A stretch of 64,000 bases of DNA, taken from the NCBI GenBank assembly GCA_035578155.1, contig JAPWDM010000004.1, positions 57,090,660 through 57,154,659 of the forward strand, in the 5' to 3' direction. Position numbers and translations under genes: made by a program. Below the pieces are notes generated by a model. That model worked only from the letters and a program-made list of their open reading frames with translations. It did not search any database and was not told the origin of the DNA. The first letter of the stretch is position 1, and every line of letters begins with the position of its first letter. The stretch is from Brachynemurus nebulosus. Lineage: Eukaryota; Arthropoda; Insecta; Neuroptera; Myrmeleontidae. Positions 1 through 9,861 of this stretch are shown one piece after another.

Positions 1-439
1 TAACACATTGTCGATGATCAAATATTTTACATTAAATGAGTAAGTTCTTATATTTATCACACGCTATCGCGAGATTGACCATATAGTAAAGTAATCGTAA
101 AGTAATCATAGGTATTTATAAGGTATTTACAAAAATACATACTTAGATATTTATAACGTAAGTAAGTTAAAATTTTTAGCTGATTAATATTTATTCTGAT
201 ATTAAATGTCACCATCAAAAGAATATACAGATAAAATAATGTAGAGTGGTACATTTTTATAAAATTTACAAGTATATATGGTGTAGCATGATTATTGTAA
301 ATGAGATTTTTATATATACATCAAGTTTAAGGTGTAATATTAAAAATTAGTTTGACTTTTTTTTAGGGATGGGTGTAAATCAAAACATTGTTTTTTTTTC
401 TTTTAATTTTTTAAGTACAATTTTTTTTTTTTAAAATAG
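1..439. other. AT-rich non-coding DNA, probably intron
   Basis: No gene is seen. The stretch ends in a long T-rich tract followed by AAAATAG at 433-439, which looks like a polypyrimidine tract and 3' splice site for the open frame that begins at 440. I infer it is the end of an intron of the interrupted host gene. Confidence 0.45.
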
Positions 440-761
440 GTACACAATGATCACTTTTTAACTTGTAAAATTTATAATTATATTAAAAATTTGTGCATAT
501 GCAAGAAAGTGCTCTGTGAAGGAATCAAAGATCACCAATTGGATCGATTGGCCGACTTGTGTATTAAAATAGTGAAAAATTATCCAACAAACACCACTGA
601 ATTTATAGAGGTGGTTTGTAGCCTTTTCAAGTGCAATTATAGAAGAAATATTGGAAATATTGAGATATGGGAATATTTCTGTTGTATGGAATTTACGGAT
701 CATTATATCAATCTTCTTCAATGTTCTAACACAGAATTAAAAAAATTAAGTAAAGCGAAGC
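440..761 (+). pseudogene. Host gene exon, 5' part, interrupted by the Polinton
   Basis: A frame open from the putative splice acceptor at 438-439 runs to 761 and is cut by the Polinton, where it meets a stop two bases into the element. Skipping the element and one copy of the 6-bp duplication, the frame continues in phase at 18858 and ends at a TAA at 18986-18988. The encoded segment is predicted to be mostly helical and has several cysteines (CICKK, LCEG, CSLFKC, YFCC). I do not recognise the family. The insertion should truncate the protein unless another intact allele exists. The exon start is inferred from the splice-like signal only. Confidence 0.55.
756..761 (+). repeat. Target site duplication, left copy (cgaagc)
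   Basis: cgaagc lies directly before the element's first base (AGTAGAATAG...). The same six bases follow the element's last base. Six-bp duplications are characteristic of Polintons. Confidence 0.92.
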
Positions 762-2007
762 AGTAGAATAGCTGAGCGGGTTCTGTGACACCGTAAAACT
801 AAGCAACTTGAACCCTTTTGCCAATGATTGAAATCGTGTGATTTTACGGTACTACACATTCCGAACTGATGAGTCATCAAACTGTATCGATGTGCAAACC
901 TTGACCTTTGACCCGGCACGTACTGAGTACATGTATTTAAAATTTGTTGTTGACATTTGACCCCAACACTCGCTTATACTGTTAGCCTTGAAATTCCTAA
1001 GAGGTGAGTCAATACCAGCGACCAAATTAATTTATGTTAACCCATTATGCATCATCACAATTTACTTATAACAATTTCATTTTGTGTTAACCCATTACCA
1101 GCCAAACCTAACGCATGCGCAGACTGAATTTAAGTACACGACGCATGCGCAGACTGAATTTTAGGTTACAATTTGATAGATGGGGCACACTACCGCGTCT
1201 AAAATGTGGGGAATACCCTAACTCGGGGGTGGCCCCAAATTTTTGACACCGTACTGTACTTAAATTTTTGGTACACTACCGTGTCAAAAGTGTGGACCCC
1301 CCTGGTCAAAAAGGTATCCGATCACTTTTTGAAACGTACTGTACGTGCAAACCTTGGCCCCAACACGCGCTTGCCTTAAGTACGTCATCTTAAACGAACT
1401 ATCACGTCAAAAAATGTGGGGAATACCCTAACTCGGGGGTGGCCCCAAATTTTTGACGCCGTACTGTACTTAAATTTTTGGTACACTACCGTGTCAAAAG
1501 TGCGGGCCCCCCTGACCAAAAAGGTATCCGACCACTTTTTGAAGCGTACTGTACGTGCAAACCTTGACCCCAACACGCGCTTGCCTTAATTGCGTCATTT
1601 TAAACGAAAGGTACATTACCAAGTCAAAAATGTGGGGAATACCCTAACCCAAGGGGTGGCCGCTAAATTTTGTGGGGGGCACTCTACCAAGCGCTAGCCG
1701 CAATCATGACTTCAGACTCCAGATTTTGAGACTTCGGGGTCCAGACTCCAAATTTCAGACCGCTACTGTACTGCCGGAAATTTTGGTGTCAATTGTACTT
1801 GAGGTTTTTTTTTTTTGTATATGAGTCAAGTCTTTATAAGATTAATTTGTTTATTTAATAAAAACTCGTGACTTTATACGGCTTGTGTTTGTTTATTTAA
1901 GATTTTTTAGCTGACTTAGGATGATGTAATTTCATAATATGTTTGCATCATAGTCAGAGAGGATTTTTATTTAAAAGCAAGTCTCAACTTGTCAGTTCCA
2001 GGAATTT
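762..2007 (+). repeat. Polinton left terminal inverted repeat
   Basis: It pairs with 17608-18851 as a reverse complement; matching stops after CCAGGAATTT at 2007. The only length difference I found is a T12 run at 1805-1816 against an A10 run in the right copy. It contains GC-richer subrepeats (see 1190-1680). A 63-codon open frame inside is identical in both TIRs and is not considered a gene. Confidence 0.93.
1190..1680 (+). repeat. Roughly 210-bp tandem subrepeats inside the left TIR
   Basis: The block 'gtggggaataccctaac' followed by 'ggtggcc' recurs at about 1206, 1414 and 1632, each followed or preceded by 'gtactgtact', 'acactaccgtgtcaaaa' and 'caacacgcgcttgcctta' segments. The period is about 208-218 bp with a few substitutions between copies. 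The mirror-image array is in the right TIR (about 17935-18425). Confidence 0.85.
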
Positions 2008-2534
2008 GTTTACATTAATGTCATCGTAAATCATTAATTTTATTATGTTTATTTAAGATTTTGCTGACTCATACTCAGATATTTTTTTAATTTGTTTATT
2101 TATATAAGTTTTAGTTTAAAAAATGTTTATTTAAGATTTTGACAACACAGCAATTTCTTTGTTTGATTTCAAATACGAAATAGTTTTCTCGGAATTTTTA
2201 ATTTTTGGCCTAATAATAATCGGGGGTTTTTTCAATTTGTTTATATAAGTTTTAATTTTTGTTTATTTAAAATTAGTCAGCAATTCTTTTATTAGGTTTC
2301 AAATGCGAAATAAATTTCTCGGAATTTGACATTTGACCTTCGGTTATTTGCGTTGTAAAAATTCTGAGTCAGCATTTTGTGTGATTCCCCTCCAGAATTT
2401 TTCGAGCAGTCAAATTCGTATAAATTGAGGTCTGCGTGCCCCCTCAAATCACTTCTTCAGCAAACTTCAAGCAGTTAATATTGTTATTGTTGCAAGAATT
2501 TGTATCGAGATTTTTTTAAAATTAAAATACAACA
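2008..2534 (+). promoter_or_regulatory. Upstream region of the polymerase gene
   Basis: AT-rich non-coding leader. The phrase TGTTTATTTAAGATTTT recurs at about 2045 and 2127 (also about 1888 inside the TIR), and a longer block with 'tttatataagttttaattttt' and 'ttctcggaattt' occurs twice (about 2100-2200 and 2240-2325). GTATAAAT at about 2418 followed by TTCAGCAAAC at about 2456 is a plausible core promoter for the polymerase gene. Confidence 0.5.
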
Positions 2535-5500
2535 ATGGCTTCATTAAACGACGTGGCAACTAGAATGGTGGAAAATGTACGAAACGCGCTATCATTACTG
2601 GAAATGGATACCCGGGATGCAGATGAATTGGAAAAATGGATGAAACACACAAATACCAACATACGACTAATCAACAAGGCTATACGTGGAGCGGAAAACT
2701 TGGGACAACGCAAACATTTTGAATCATGTGCGCGAAAAATGAAAGGATTTCGAATCAGAATGAAGGCGCTACGAAAACATGGTAAGTTTTTTTTAAATAT
2801 AAATTTATTTTTTAATGATTTTTTTATAATTTTGATATATCAACATGGTAAGTTTTTAAATATAATTTTTTTTTTTAATGATTTTTTATAAATTTGATAA
2901 ATAATTTTTTTATGTTGATTGTTTCAGGTGCCGGCATGAATCGAAATCAACGTAAAAGATCTGATAGAATTCAATGGGCTGACGTGGAATCCGCATTTGC
3001 AAGTCGAATACGAACGGGAGTGGTTACTAACATAACACACATAGAACCAAAGGACTTTTTAGACGACGCTACATCGATGTTCACTCGGCGAATACAAAAT
3101 ATATTAAAAAAATACTTAACGATAAAAGTTAACACAACGTTTTGCGGGTTATTTGTGAAAACTGATGGTGACGAGGACAAATACGACATGAAACACTTCA
3201 ATACGCCGAATATCATAATAGATCGTGGAACAAACCTAAAACAATGCTTCGTGGAACATGTACGGGAACCAATTTTGAGAAAATTGAGCGAATTTGCCGA
3301 GTCGGGGAGCGGATGGGCTTTATCAAGCATAATCAACCTAGCTGTGAACATCAACAAGTATACACCTTTCCGTGGATCAAGCTACATCGAATTACCTCAA
3401 GAAATAAAAACGAAAAAAGCATGTATCAACGTAAAAAACTTCAACGATGACGCCTGTTTCGCGTGGGCAGTGGTATCTGCACTTCATCCAGCTACATCAA
3501 ATAAAAATCCAGCTCGAACCACCTCTTACCCACACTACTCAACGGTGCTAAATTTAGACGGGATACAGTTCCCAATGACAATTCAGCAAGTGAGCAAATT
3601 CGAGAAACAGAATCCAACAATATCAGTCAACGTGTTTATACTAAAAAAACAAAATGGACATTTCGAAACCGTACCTGCTGCGCTAACGAGAGAGAAGAAA
3701 CAAAACCACATAAATCTACTAATGATCCAGAACGAGTATTACGAGGATGAGGATAACGAACAGGATAACGACAACGATCAAGATTTACGCTACCATTTCT
3801 GTTGGATTAAGGACTTATCGCGACTTGTGTCAAGACAACTAGCAAACACCAAGAGTAAAAAATACATCTGTGATCGATGCTTAAATTACTTTCGCACAGA
3901 AGATAAACTGATAAAACATACAGAAGACTGCGTGAACATGAACAACTGTCGGGTGATAATGCCGGAAGGGAAAAGCAAATACATATCGTTCAAGAACTAT
4001 AGCAACAAGAAACGTGTTCCATTTATAATTTACGCGGACGTCGAATCATTCCTACAACCTGTGACTGATAACGAAAATCGGAAAAACACGACAACGTACC
4101 AACAACATCGGGCATACAGTATCGGTTACTACTTTCACTGCTCCTACAACAACCAACTAAGCTACTATCGATCATACCGCGGACCAAATTGCGAAAAATG
4201 GTTCGCGGAAGAATTGGCAACGTTACGTGAAAATATCTTGGAACCCATATACGACAACATAATACCAATGAACGAGTTAACACCAGAGGAACAACAGCAA
4301 CTTAAACAACGAAGTACCGGGTGCCACATCTGCGAGAAACCATTCAAACCTGAGGATATTGTGGTTCGTGATCATAACCACTTCACCGGCGAATACAATG
4401 GACCTGCGCACAAAGGATGCAACTTGAATTATAAGGATTTTCATATGATTCCTGTTGTATTCCACAACTTGAGTGGTTATGATGCACATTTCGTAATAAA
4501 GGATATAGCAACAGCATTCGAGGGACGTGTCGACTTACTACCAATCAACAAGGAACGATATATTGCATTCACTAAACATGTTACGGGCAGCGAAATTACA
4601 TTTAGATTCATCGACTCTTTCCGATTTATGGCATCAAGTTTGGATAAATTATCTTCATATCTCAACGAGTTCAACATAGTTAAATCACAATTTCCGGATA
4701 CCGACTACAAATTACTTACGCGCAAAGGTGTTTTTCCGTACGACTACATATCAGGCTGGGATAAATTGGAAGAAACATGTTTACCATCACGGGAGAAATT
4801 CTACAATAAACTCAACGACAACGATATCACCATGGATGACTATACACACGCACAAAAAGTTTGGGATACATTCAACATACAGACGCTTGGAGAATACTCG
4901 GATTTATATATGAAAACGGACATACTACTACTCGCGGATGTTTTCGAGAATTTTCGGGATACATGCATGCGCACACACGGATTGGATCCAGCTCATTACT
5001 ACACGACGCCGGGACTTACGTGGGATGCAGCCTTAAAATATACAAAAGTAGAGTTAGAACTGATATCTGATGTGGACCAATTATTATTCATTGAACGTGG
5101 TATTCGAGGTGGATTGAGCCAGTGTAGTAACCGATACGCAACAGCAAACAATAAATATATGAACACCTACGATCCGGATGAGGAATCAAAATACCTGATG
5201 TACTATGATGTGAACAACTTATATGGATGGGCAATGTCACAATACTTACCAACGGGAAATTTCAAATGGATGGATAATACCGAGATAGATGTTCGAGAAA
5301 TAAGCGACGAGTCACCTACAGGATACATACTTGAAGTGGATTTGGAATACCCGAGAGAGCTGCACGATAAACACAACGATTTACCATTATGTCCAGAGAG
5401 AATGTGTGCACCCGGTACTAAACAGGAAATGTTACTGGCAACGCTATACAACAAACAGAAATACGTGATACACTATCGGAACCTGAAACAATGTCTACAA

Positions 5501-6415
5501 CACGGGATGAAATTAAAGAAAATACATAGAGTGCTACAATTCGATCAATCACCTTGGCTCAAATCCTACATAGATTTAAACACAGCTTTGCGACAAACGG
5601 CGGGAAACGAATTCGAGAAAAATCTCTACAAGCTACTCAACAACGCAGTCTTCGGGAAAACGATGGAAAATGTACGGAAACACTCGATTGTGAAATTGTT
5701 AACGAAATGGTATGGACGATATGGTGCGGAAGTTATGATAGCGAAACCGAATTTCCACAGCCGCACCATATTTGACGAGAATCTTATTGCAGTGGAACTA
5801 CGAAAAACGGAAGTGTTTATGAACAAACCAATATACGTCGGGCAAGCAATTCTGGATATTTCGAAAACATGTGTCTACGATTTTCATTACAACTACATAC
5901 AGCCAACGTTCGGGAACAACAGCAAATTACTCTACACAGACACGGATTCATTGATTTACGAGATAAAATGCCCAGATATTTACGAAATAATGAAACGTGA
6001 TATTCAATACTTTGATACGTCGGATTACAGCGCGGATAATCAATATAACATGCCAAGAGTCAATAAGAAAATACCCGGGTTAATGAAGGATGAGCTAAAT
6101 GGACGAATCTTTACAAAATTTGTGGGCTTAAGATCAAAAATGTATAGTTGTCAAGTGGATGGCGAGGATCACACGAAGAAAGCGAAAGGTGTAAAGAACT
6201 CTGTGGTTAAGAAAACGATAACTTTCAACGATTACGTGGACTGTCTAAAACACAATACAATCATAAACCGACAACAAAACCTGATACAATCGAAAAAACA
6301 TAACGTGTATAGTGTAACTCAGAACAAGGTGGCGCTCAGCCCGTACGATACGAAACGACATATTGTGGAGGGGGAAACGGATACTTTAGCATGGGGACAT
6401 TACTCATTAAATTAG
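2535..6415 (+). CDS. POLB: Polinton protein-primed DNA polymerase B (spliced)
   Basis: Replicates the linear element by protein priming. Two exons, 2535-2781 and 2928-6415, join in frame to about 1244 residues. In the spliced product I see a C2H2-like finger (CDRC...H...C, about 397-419), exonuclease motif I ADVES (D453/E455), an embedded HNH module resembling endonuclease VII (CHIC...VRDHNHFTGEYNG...HKGCN, about 548-585), exonuclease II NLSGYD (D601), exonuclease III (YMKTD, D747), polymerase motif A YYDVNNLYG (D843), motif B KLLNNAVFGK (about 985), motif C YTDTDS (D1087/D1089) and a late KMY motif (about 1150). All catalytic motifs look intact. The start is the first ATG of an open 82-codon exon ending in a GTAAGT donor; without splicing the polymerase frame would need an unlikely start. 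The N-terminal 83 residues are helical and charged, without recognised domain. Confidence 0.95.
2782..2927 (+). other. Intron in the polymerase gene
   Basis: Donor GTAAGT at 2782, T-rich tract and acceptor TTTCAG ending at 2927; removing it fuses the two open frames in phase (G|GT). The 146-bp intron contains an internal tandem duplication of about 60 bp: 'acatggtaagttttt...aatgatttttt' appears twice, so a second perfect donor-like GTAAGT lies at about 2848. Confidence 0.8.
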
Positions 6416-6428
6416 TACGCAAGTGGAA

Positions 6429-7178
6429 ATGGCATCGTCATCATCGGCTTACTGGAAACGGCTACAAATATTTTCAAGTGAACTGGATAAACTACGTAAA
6501 CGGGTTGATACCTACGAAAAAACAATTGATGCTATTGTAAAAATGCAAAATTTGAAATTGTCTGAACCGGAATCAATGGACTGGGATAAAACGGATGTTT
6601 CAATTGGTGAATTTTTCGAACGTGAACCAATGCTGCTGAACGAACTGACTTTGGAAACATTTCTTCAAATCTACAAGTGGATCAGTTTGAATGTGTTGAA
6701 AAGTTATGGTGCGAAAATCATACAACGCGCCTGGATTTGGTTACCATCCGATTATCGAGCCATGTTTCAAGAATGTGAACCATGTTTTGAACATTATAAT
6801 CGACCATGGCAACAAGATCATATTGATGGACCACCTGGTTTGAAAATTCGCTGTGAAATGTGCAAGAATGGTGTGAAAATGGAGGAAAACTTTCAACCGC
6901 CCGTTGGTGAACCATTGACATTTGCAACACGGATTTCACACGTTGAAGACATATTTCTGACTCATCCTTATTTGTATACAAAAGTCAGAAATTTCGATAT
7001 GTTATTATACTTAACAAAACAACTATTGAAATATGATATTTGGGTGCAACATCTGTATGCATATATGATACCCGAATATGCACAACGAATTTGTCAAGTA
7101 TGGGATCAGTTACCTGAAAACATGAAACAATTACGTTCGGGTGTTATTGAATATATAAACAAATCATACAATTTTTAA
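6429..7178 (+). CDS. Uncharacterised Polinton protein, about 249 aa
   Basis: The first ATG lies 13 nt after the polymerase stop, so it may be read from the same transcript region. The N-terminal 45 residues look like a coiled coil (LDKLRKRVDTYEKTIDAIVKMQNLKL). The centre holds clustered cysteines and histidine (FQECEPCFEH, then IRCEMCKNG), which could bind zinc. The C-terminal part is helical and aromatic-rich. I do not recognise the family. The open frame, ordinary composition and position between the polymerase and integrase blocks argue it is a real structural or accessory gene; a link to DNA replication is only a guess from adjacency. Confidence 0.75.
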   Translation: MASSSSAYWKRLQIFSSELDKLRKRVDTYEKTIDAIVKMQNLKLSEPESMDWDKTDVSIGEFFEREPMLLNELTLETFLQIYKWISLNVLKSYGAKIIQRAWIWLPSDYRAMFQECEPCFEHYNRPWQQDHIDGPPGLKIRCEMCKNGVKMEENFQPPVGEPLTFATRISHVEDIFLTHPYLYTKVRNFDMLLYLTKQLLKYDIWVQHLYAYMIPEYAQRICQVWDQLPENMKQLRSGVIEYINKSYNF

Positions 7179-7399
7179 TATTTATTTATTGTAAAAAATA
7201 TTTCATATACATTTATTGTAAAAAAATATTTCATATACAAAACATTTATTGTAAAAAATATTACATATACATTTATTGTGAAAATATTTTGTATTCATAC
7301 TTATATTTTAAAAAATAAAGAACAATAATTATTTACATATATGTGTTATTTATTTGAAAAAAACCTTTTTATCTTACAGATTATTAAAAAATATATTAT
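7179..7399. terminator. Convergent 3' region with short tandem repeats and poly(A) signals
   Basis: Between two convergent genes. The phrase 'atttattgtaaaaaatatttcatatac' is repeated about four times at 7182-7290. AATAAA at 7314-7319 (plus) and TTTATT at 7349-7354 (AATAAA on minus) are candidate polyadenylation signals for the two genes. Confidence 0.6.
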
Positions 7400-8326
7400 T
7401 TAAACAATATCAGATTCTTGAATCCAGCTGTTGTTATCCGATGGGAAACCAAGCCACTTGACCAATACTTTCCCATCACGTCTCTTCAGAATTCGTTCCA
7501 CGAGGTACACATCAGGATATTTAACTTTCTGTAGTTCATACTCGTAAAAGCTGCCTCGGATAGGCCGTTGATTGATATCTTCAAGTAGATATGTGACCGG
7601 ATTTGTATGTTTAACTTTGACGATTTTAAAAATTTCCGTAGACCAATTCGGTGTGTAGCCTTTTTCAAAGATTGATTTAAATTTGCTAATTCGAACAAAG
7701 TCGTTAACTTTATACTTGGCTGCACCAGCAATTTTTATATTACTGTATACATTAGATAATAAATATGCTTCATTATCAGCAGTGACATCTCGTGGAGCCA
7801 TTTTGATTGTACGATGCTTTGTTCTATTATATTCATCAACTAAATCGTTAATTAATTGCAACCATTTATAATTACCGTTTAGAGAAAAAGCACGCCAAAG
7901 TTTATTCTTAATGGTACGATTAAAACGTTCAACGATTGAAGCTTTTAACGTACTATATGTAGAATAATGATTAATATTATGTTTTTCCATTAACGCCTTA
8001 AAGTTACTATTAAAAAATTCTCGGCCGTCGTCTGTTTGAAGGTGCGTCGGTGTGCGCTTGCTCTGTTTGAATATTGATTCCATGGCAGCAGTAACAAGCA
8101 CTCCAGATTTATCTTTTACCGGTACAGTCCAAGCATACTTCGAAAATGTGTCAATAGCTGTCAACAGGTACCTATATCCATGATTTTCTTTCGGATAAGC
8201 ACCCATTTCAACAAGATCAGCTTGCCATAAATCATCGATACCCTTAGTTATAACACGACGCCTTTTGAAATTTTTACGAGCCGGTTTGTGTAATTCGCTT
8301 ACAACTTGTTCTTTAACTTTACTCAT
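7400..8326 (-). CDS. INT: Polinton integrase (rve core plus chromodomain)
   Basis: Joins element ends to target DNA. The DDE core of 308 residues reads WQADLVEM (D37), LQTDDGREF (D99) and ASIVERFNR (E133), with the usual LLTAIDTFSKYAW strand after the first Asp. An SH3-like DNA-binding stretch (YKVNDFVRISK) follows, then a C-terminal chromodomain of about 45 residues (YLVERILKRRDGKVLVKWLGF). The chromodomain is typical of Polinton and some gypsy integrases and probably directs the element to modified chromatin. No N-terminal HHCC zinc module is present: the protein begins with a basic tail only about 30 residues before the core. The ATG overlaps the end of the upstream minus-strand gene by 8 nt. 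Confidence 0.93.
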   Translation of the reverse strand: MSKVKEQVVSELHKPARKNFKRRRVITKGIDDLWQADLVEMGAYPKENHGYRYLLTAIDTFSKYAWTVPVKDKSGVLVTAAMESIFKQSKRTPTHLQTDDGREFFNSNFKALMEKHNINHYSTYSTLKASIVERFNRTIKNKLWRAFSLNGNYKWLQLINDLVDEYNRTKHRTIKMAPRDVTADNEAYLLSNVYSNIKIAGAAKYKVNDFVRISKFKSIFEKGYTPNWSTEIFKIVKVKHTNPVTYLLEDINQRPIRGSFYEYELQKVKYPDVYLVERILKRRDGKVLVKWLGFPSDNNSWIQESDIV

Positions 8327-8735
8327 CTTGAACTGTTGGCATGGTATTTACAGTGAGTTGCTTATATAGGTTCGAAATAAATTGTATTTTATTTTCTAAT
8401 TGCTTAAATTTAACGTGAAATTCCTCTTTAAATACCGCATTTGCAATAGTTTCCATTACCATTTTCAACTCATTATCCATATTCTCCAAATGACTAAGTT
8501 TTGCGGTTACAATTGATTCAAATTGTTTATGTGAATTTTCAAGTGTTGTCATACCGTCCGAAATTTTAGCAAGCGCTTCATTAAGAAAAGCCAAGTTAAC
8601 AGCATCAGCTTTATGTTTAGGTGTGCGAACGTTTGTCAGACGTTTACCTTTCATATCGTAATCACCATTCGTTGTTAAATTAATGGAAGCGGCTTTTCCG
8701 CCACTGCTGAATCGACCGAATTTGTCAACGCTCAT
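8319..8735 (-). CDS. Fibre-like coiled-coil protein, 138 aa
   Basis: The N-terminal part holds a segment (about residues 28-55: MKGKRLTNVRTPKHKADAVN followed by LAFLNEAL) that closely resembles the 'NKRLTNVxxPxxxxDAVNxxYL' anchor found in phage tail-fibre and appendage proteins. The remaining 80 residues are a heptad-like coiled coil. This architecture suggests a trimeric fibre or spike, perhaps attached to the capsid vertex; that role is inference. It overlaps the integrase start by 8 nt, implying a shared minus-strand transcription unit. The ATG at 8735 is the first in the frame. Confidence 0.72.
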   Translation of the reverse strand: MSVDKFGRFSSGGKAASINLTTNGDYDMKGKRLTNVRTPKHKADAVNLAFLNEALAKISDGMTTLENSHKQFESIVTAKLSHLENMDNELKMVMETIANAVFKEEFHVKFKQLENKIQFISNLYKQLTVNTMPTVQDE

Positions 8736-8773
8736 GTTTGAAATGACTATCTAATCAGGTTGATCACCTGTAT

Positions 8774-9754
8774 TTATTCTATTACATCAGCCTCGCGCAA
8801 TTCCTCTAAAATGGCTTGTATCTCATTTTGATGATTGGTGTGTCCAGCTTGCTGTGACGCAACCAATAATATTAGTCTATCGATAAGTTCGTCTATATCA
8901 TTCCAATAACGATAATCAATCGTTTGATTAGCATCATAATGCATTAAACCGGAACCGGTTGGTTGTCGTTTAGGTGTTGACGTGTACCTTGGTGACGATG
9001 GAAAAAGTTTTTTTATAATTATTCTATACTTATAACTTTGATTTGAATTAACTGGTGCATTAATATTATAACTTCTTTTATGCGCATTAGTACTTTTTAA
9101 AATGGTCTTATAAGTATCTAAATCCGACTCTGTGTATACATGATGATTTGGATATTTTTTAAACATTAACTCAAAGAGACCTTCAGTACCGGGGTAAACG
9201 ATGTTGTTAATAATAAAATTATCATCAATTATATCCAATTCAGAATTACCAATCATCCATTTATTTGTTCGCTCATCTATACGCGGTCCATAGGTACGAT
9301 CAAGGGTTCTTTTAGCTCTACGTGTGGTTGCCAACGTGAGATATTTTTCAGCTAGTGCACCAACATAGGGTTTTGCTGTAGGTTGACTACTTTGTTCCAT
9401 CACATAAGGTGTTGCTGTAGGTTGACTACTTTGTTCCATAAGCGTTGACCTAAATATCTCAGTATCATCATCATTATTATCATTACTAAGAAAATGTGAC
9501 TTTATATCGACATCAGAATCGGTTGAAAAACGTGCTTTTTTAATTTTAGGTTTTTCATCTTTAAGCAAGAAACTTTTTATTGGTTCATTTCTTATTTCAG
9601 CAGCTAGTTCCTTAAGTGGCTCCGTTATTGGCTTAAATGATTCTTGTAAATTTTTCTCTCGTTTAAACTGACTATCTTTGAGCGCACGGTATTTGGCGCG
9701 TATAGATTTTGTAGCATTGATGATTTTTCGTTTTAGCTCCCGTTCGCTATCCAT
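8774..9754 (-). CDS. Conserved-looking unknown Polinton protein, 326 aa
   Basis: Contains a basic helical N-terminus (residues 1-75), an acidic low-complexity stretch (about 88-100, NDNNDDD), a perfect-looking internal duplication (MEQSSQPTA T/K PYV at 106-118 and 119-131), a middle domain (YGPRIDERTNKWMIGNSELD ... YPGTEGLFELMF ... YTESDLDTYKTIL) and a helical C-terminus ending in ILEELREADVIE. Proteins with this middle and C-terminal pattern are, to my recollection, common in arthropod Polintons and annotated only as uncharacterised. It leads the minus-strand block with the fibre-like gene and integrase. Function unknown. Confidence 0.8.
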   Translation of the reverse strand: MDSERELKRKIINATKSIRAKYRALKDSQFKREKNLQESFKPITEPLKELAAEIRNEPIKSFLLKDEKPKIKKARFSTDSDVDIKSHFLSNDNNDDDTEIFRSTLMEQSSQPTATPYVMEQSSQPTAKPYVGALAEKYLTLATTRRAKRTLDRTYGPRIDERTNKWMIGNSELDIIDDNFIINNIVYPGTEGLFELMFKKYPNHHVYTESDLDTYKTILKSTNAHKRSYNINAPVNSNQSYKYRIIIKKLFPSSPRYTSTPKRQPTGSGLMHYDANQTIDYRYWNDIDELIDRLILLVASQQAGHTNHQNEIQAILEELREADVIE

Positions 9755-9819
9755 AGTGTGTGCGTGCTTATGCTATTACAGTTTACTAGCAAATGTGCAG
9801 TGTGAACGTGTACACAGCC

Positions 9820-9829
9820 ATTTTATAGC
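9820..9829 (-). promoter_or_regulatory. TATA box of the 326-aa minus-strand gene
   Basis: Minus strand reads GCTATAAAAT, about 70 nt upstream of the ATG at 9754 and just outside the 21-bp minisatellite. It is the only clear TATA element before the three-gene minus block. Confidence 0.55.
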
Positions 9830-9861
9830 TTTTTCGAACCGAATTGATGAACTGAACAGAG

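Noticed and set aside
1385..1576. 63-codon frame in the left TIR, identical in the right TIR at 18037-18228
   Set aside because: Its identity follows from TIR identity; it spans tandem subrepeats and has no protein-like composition.
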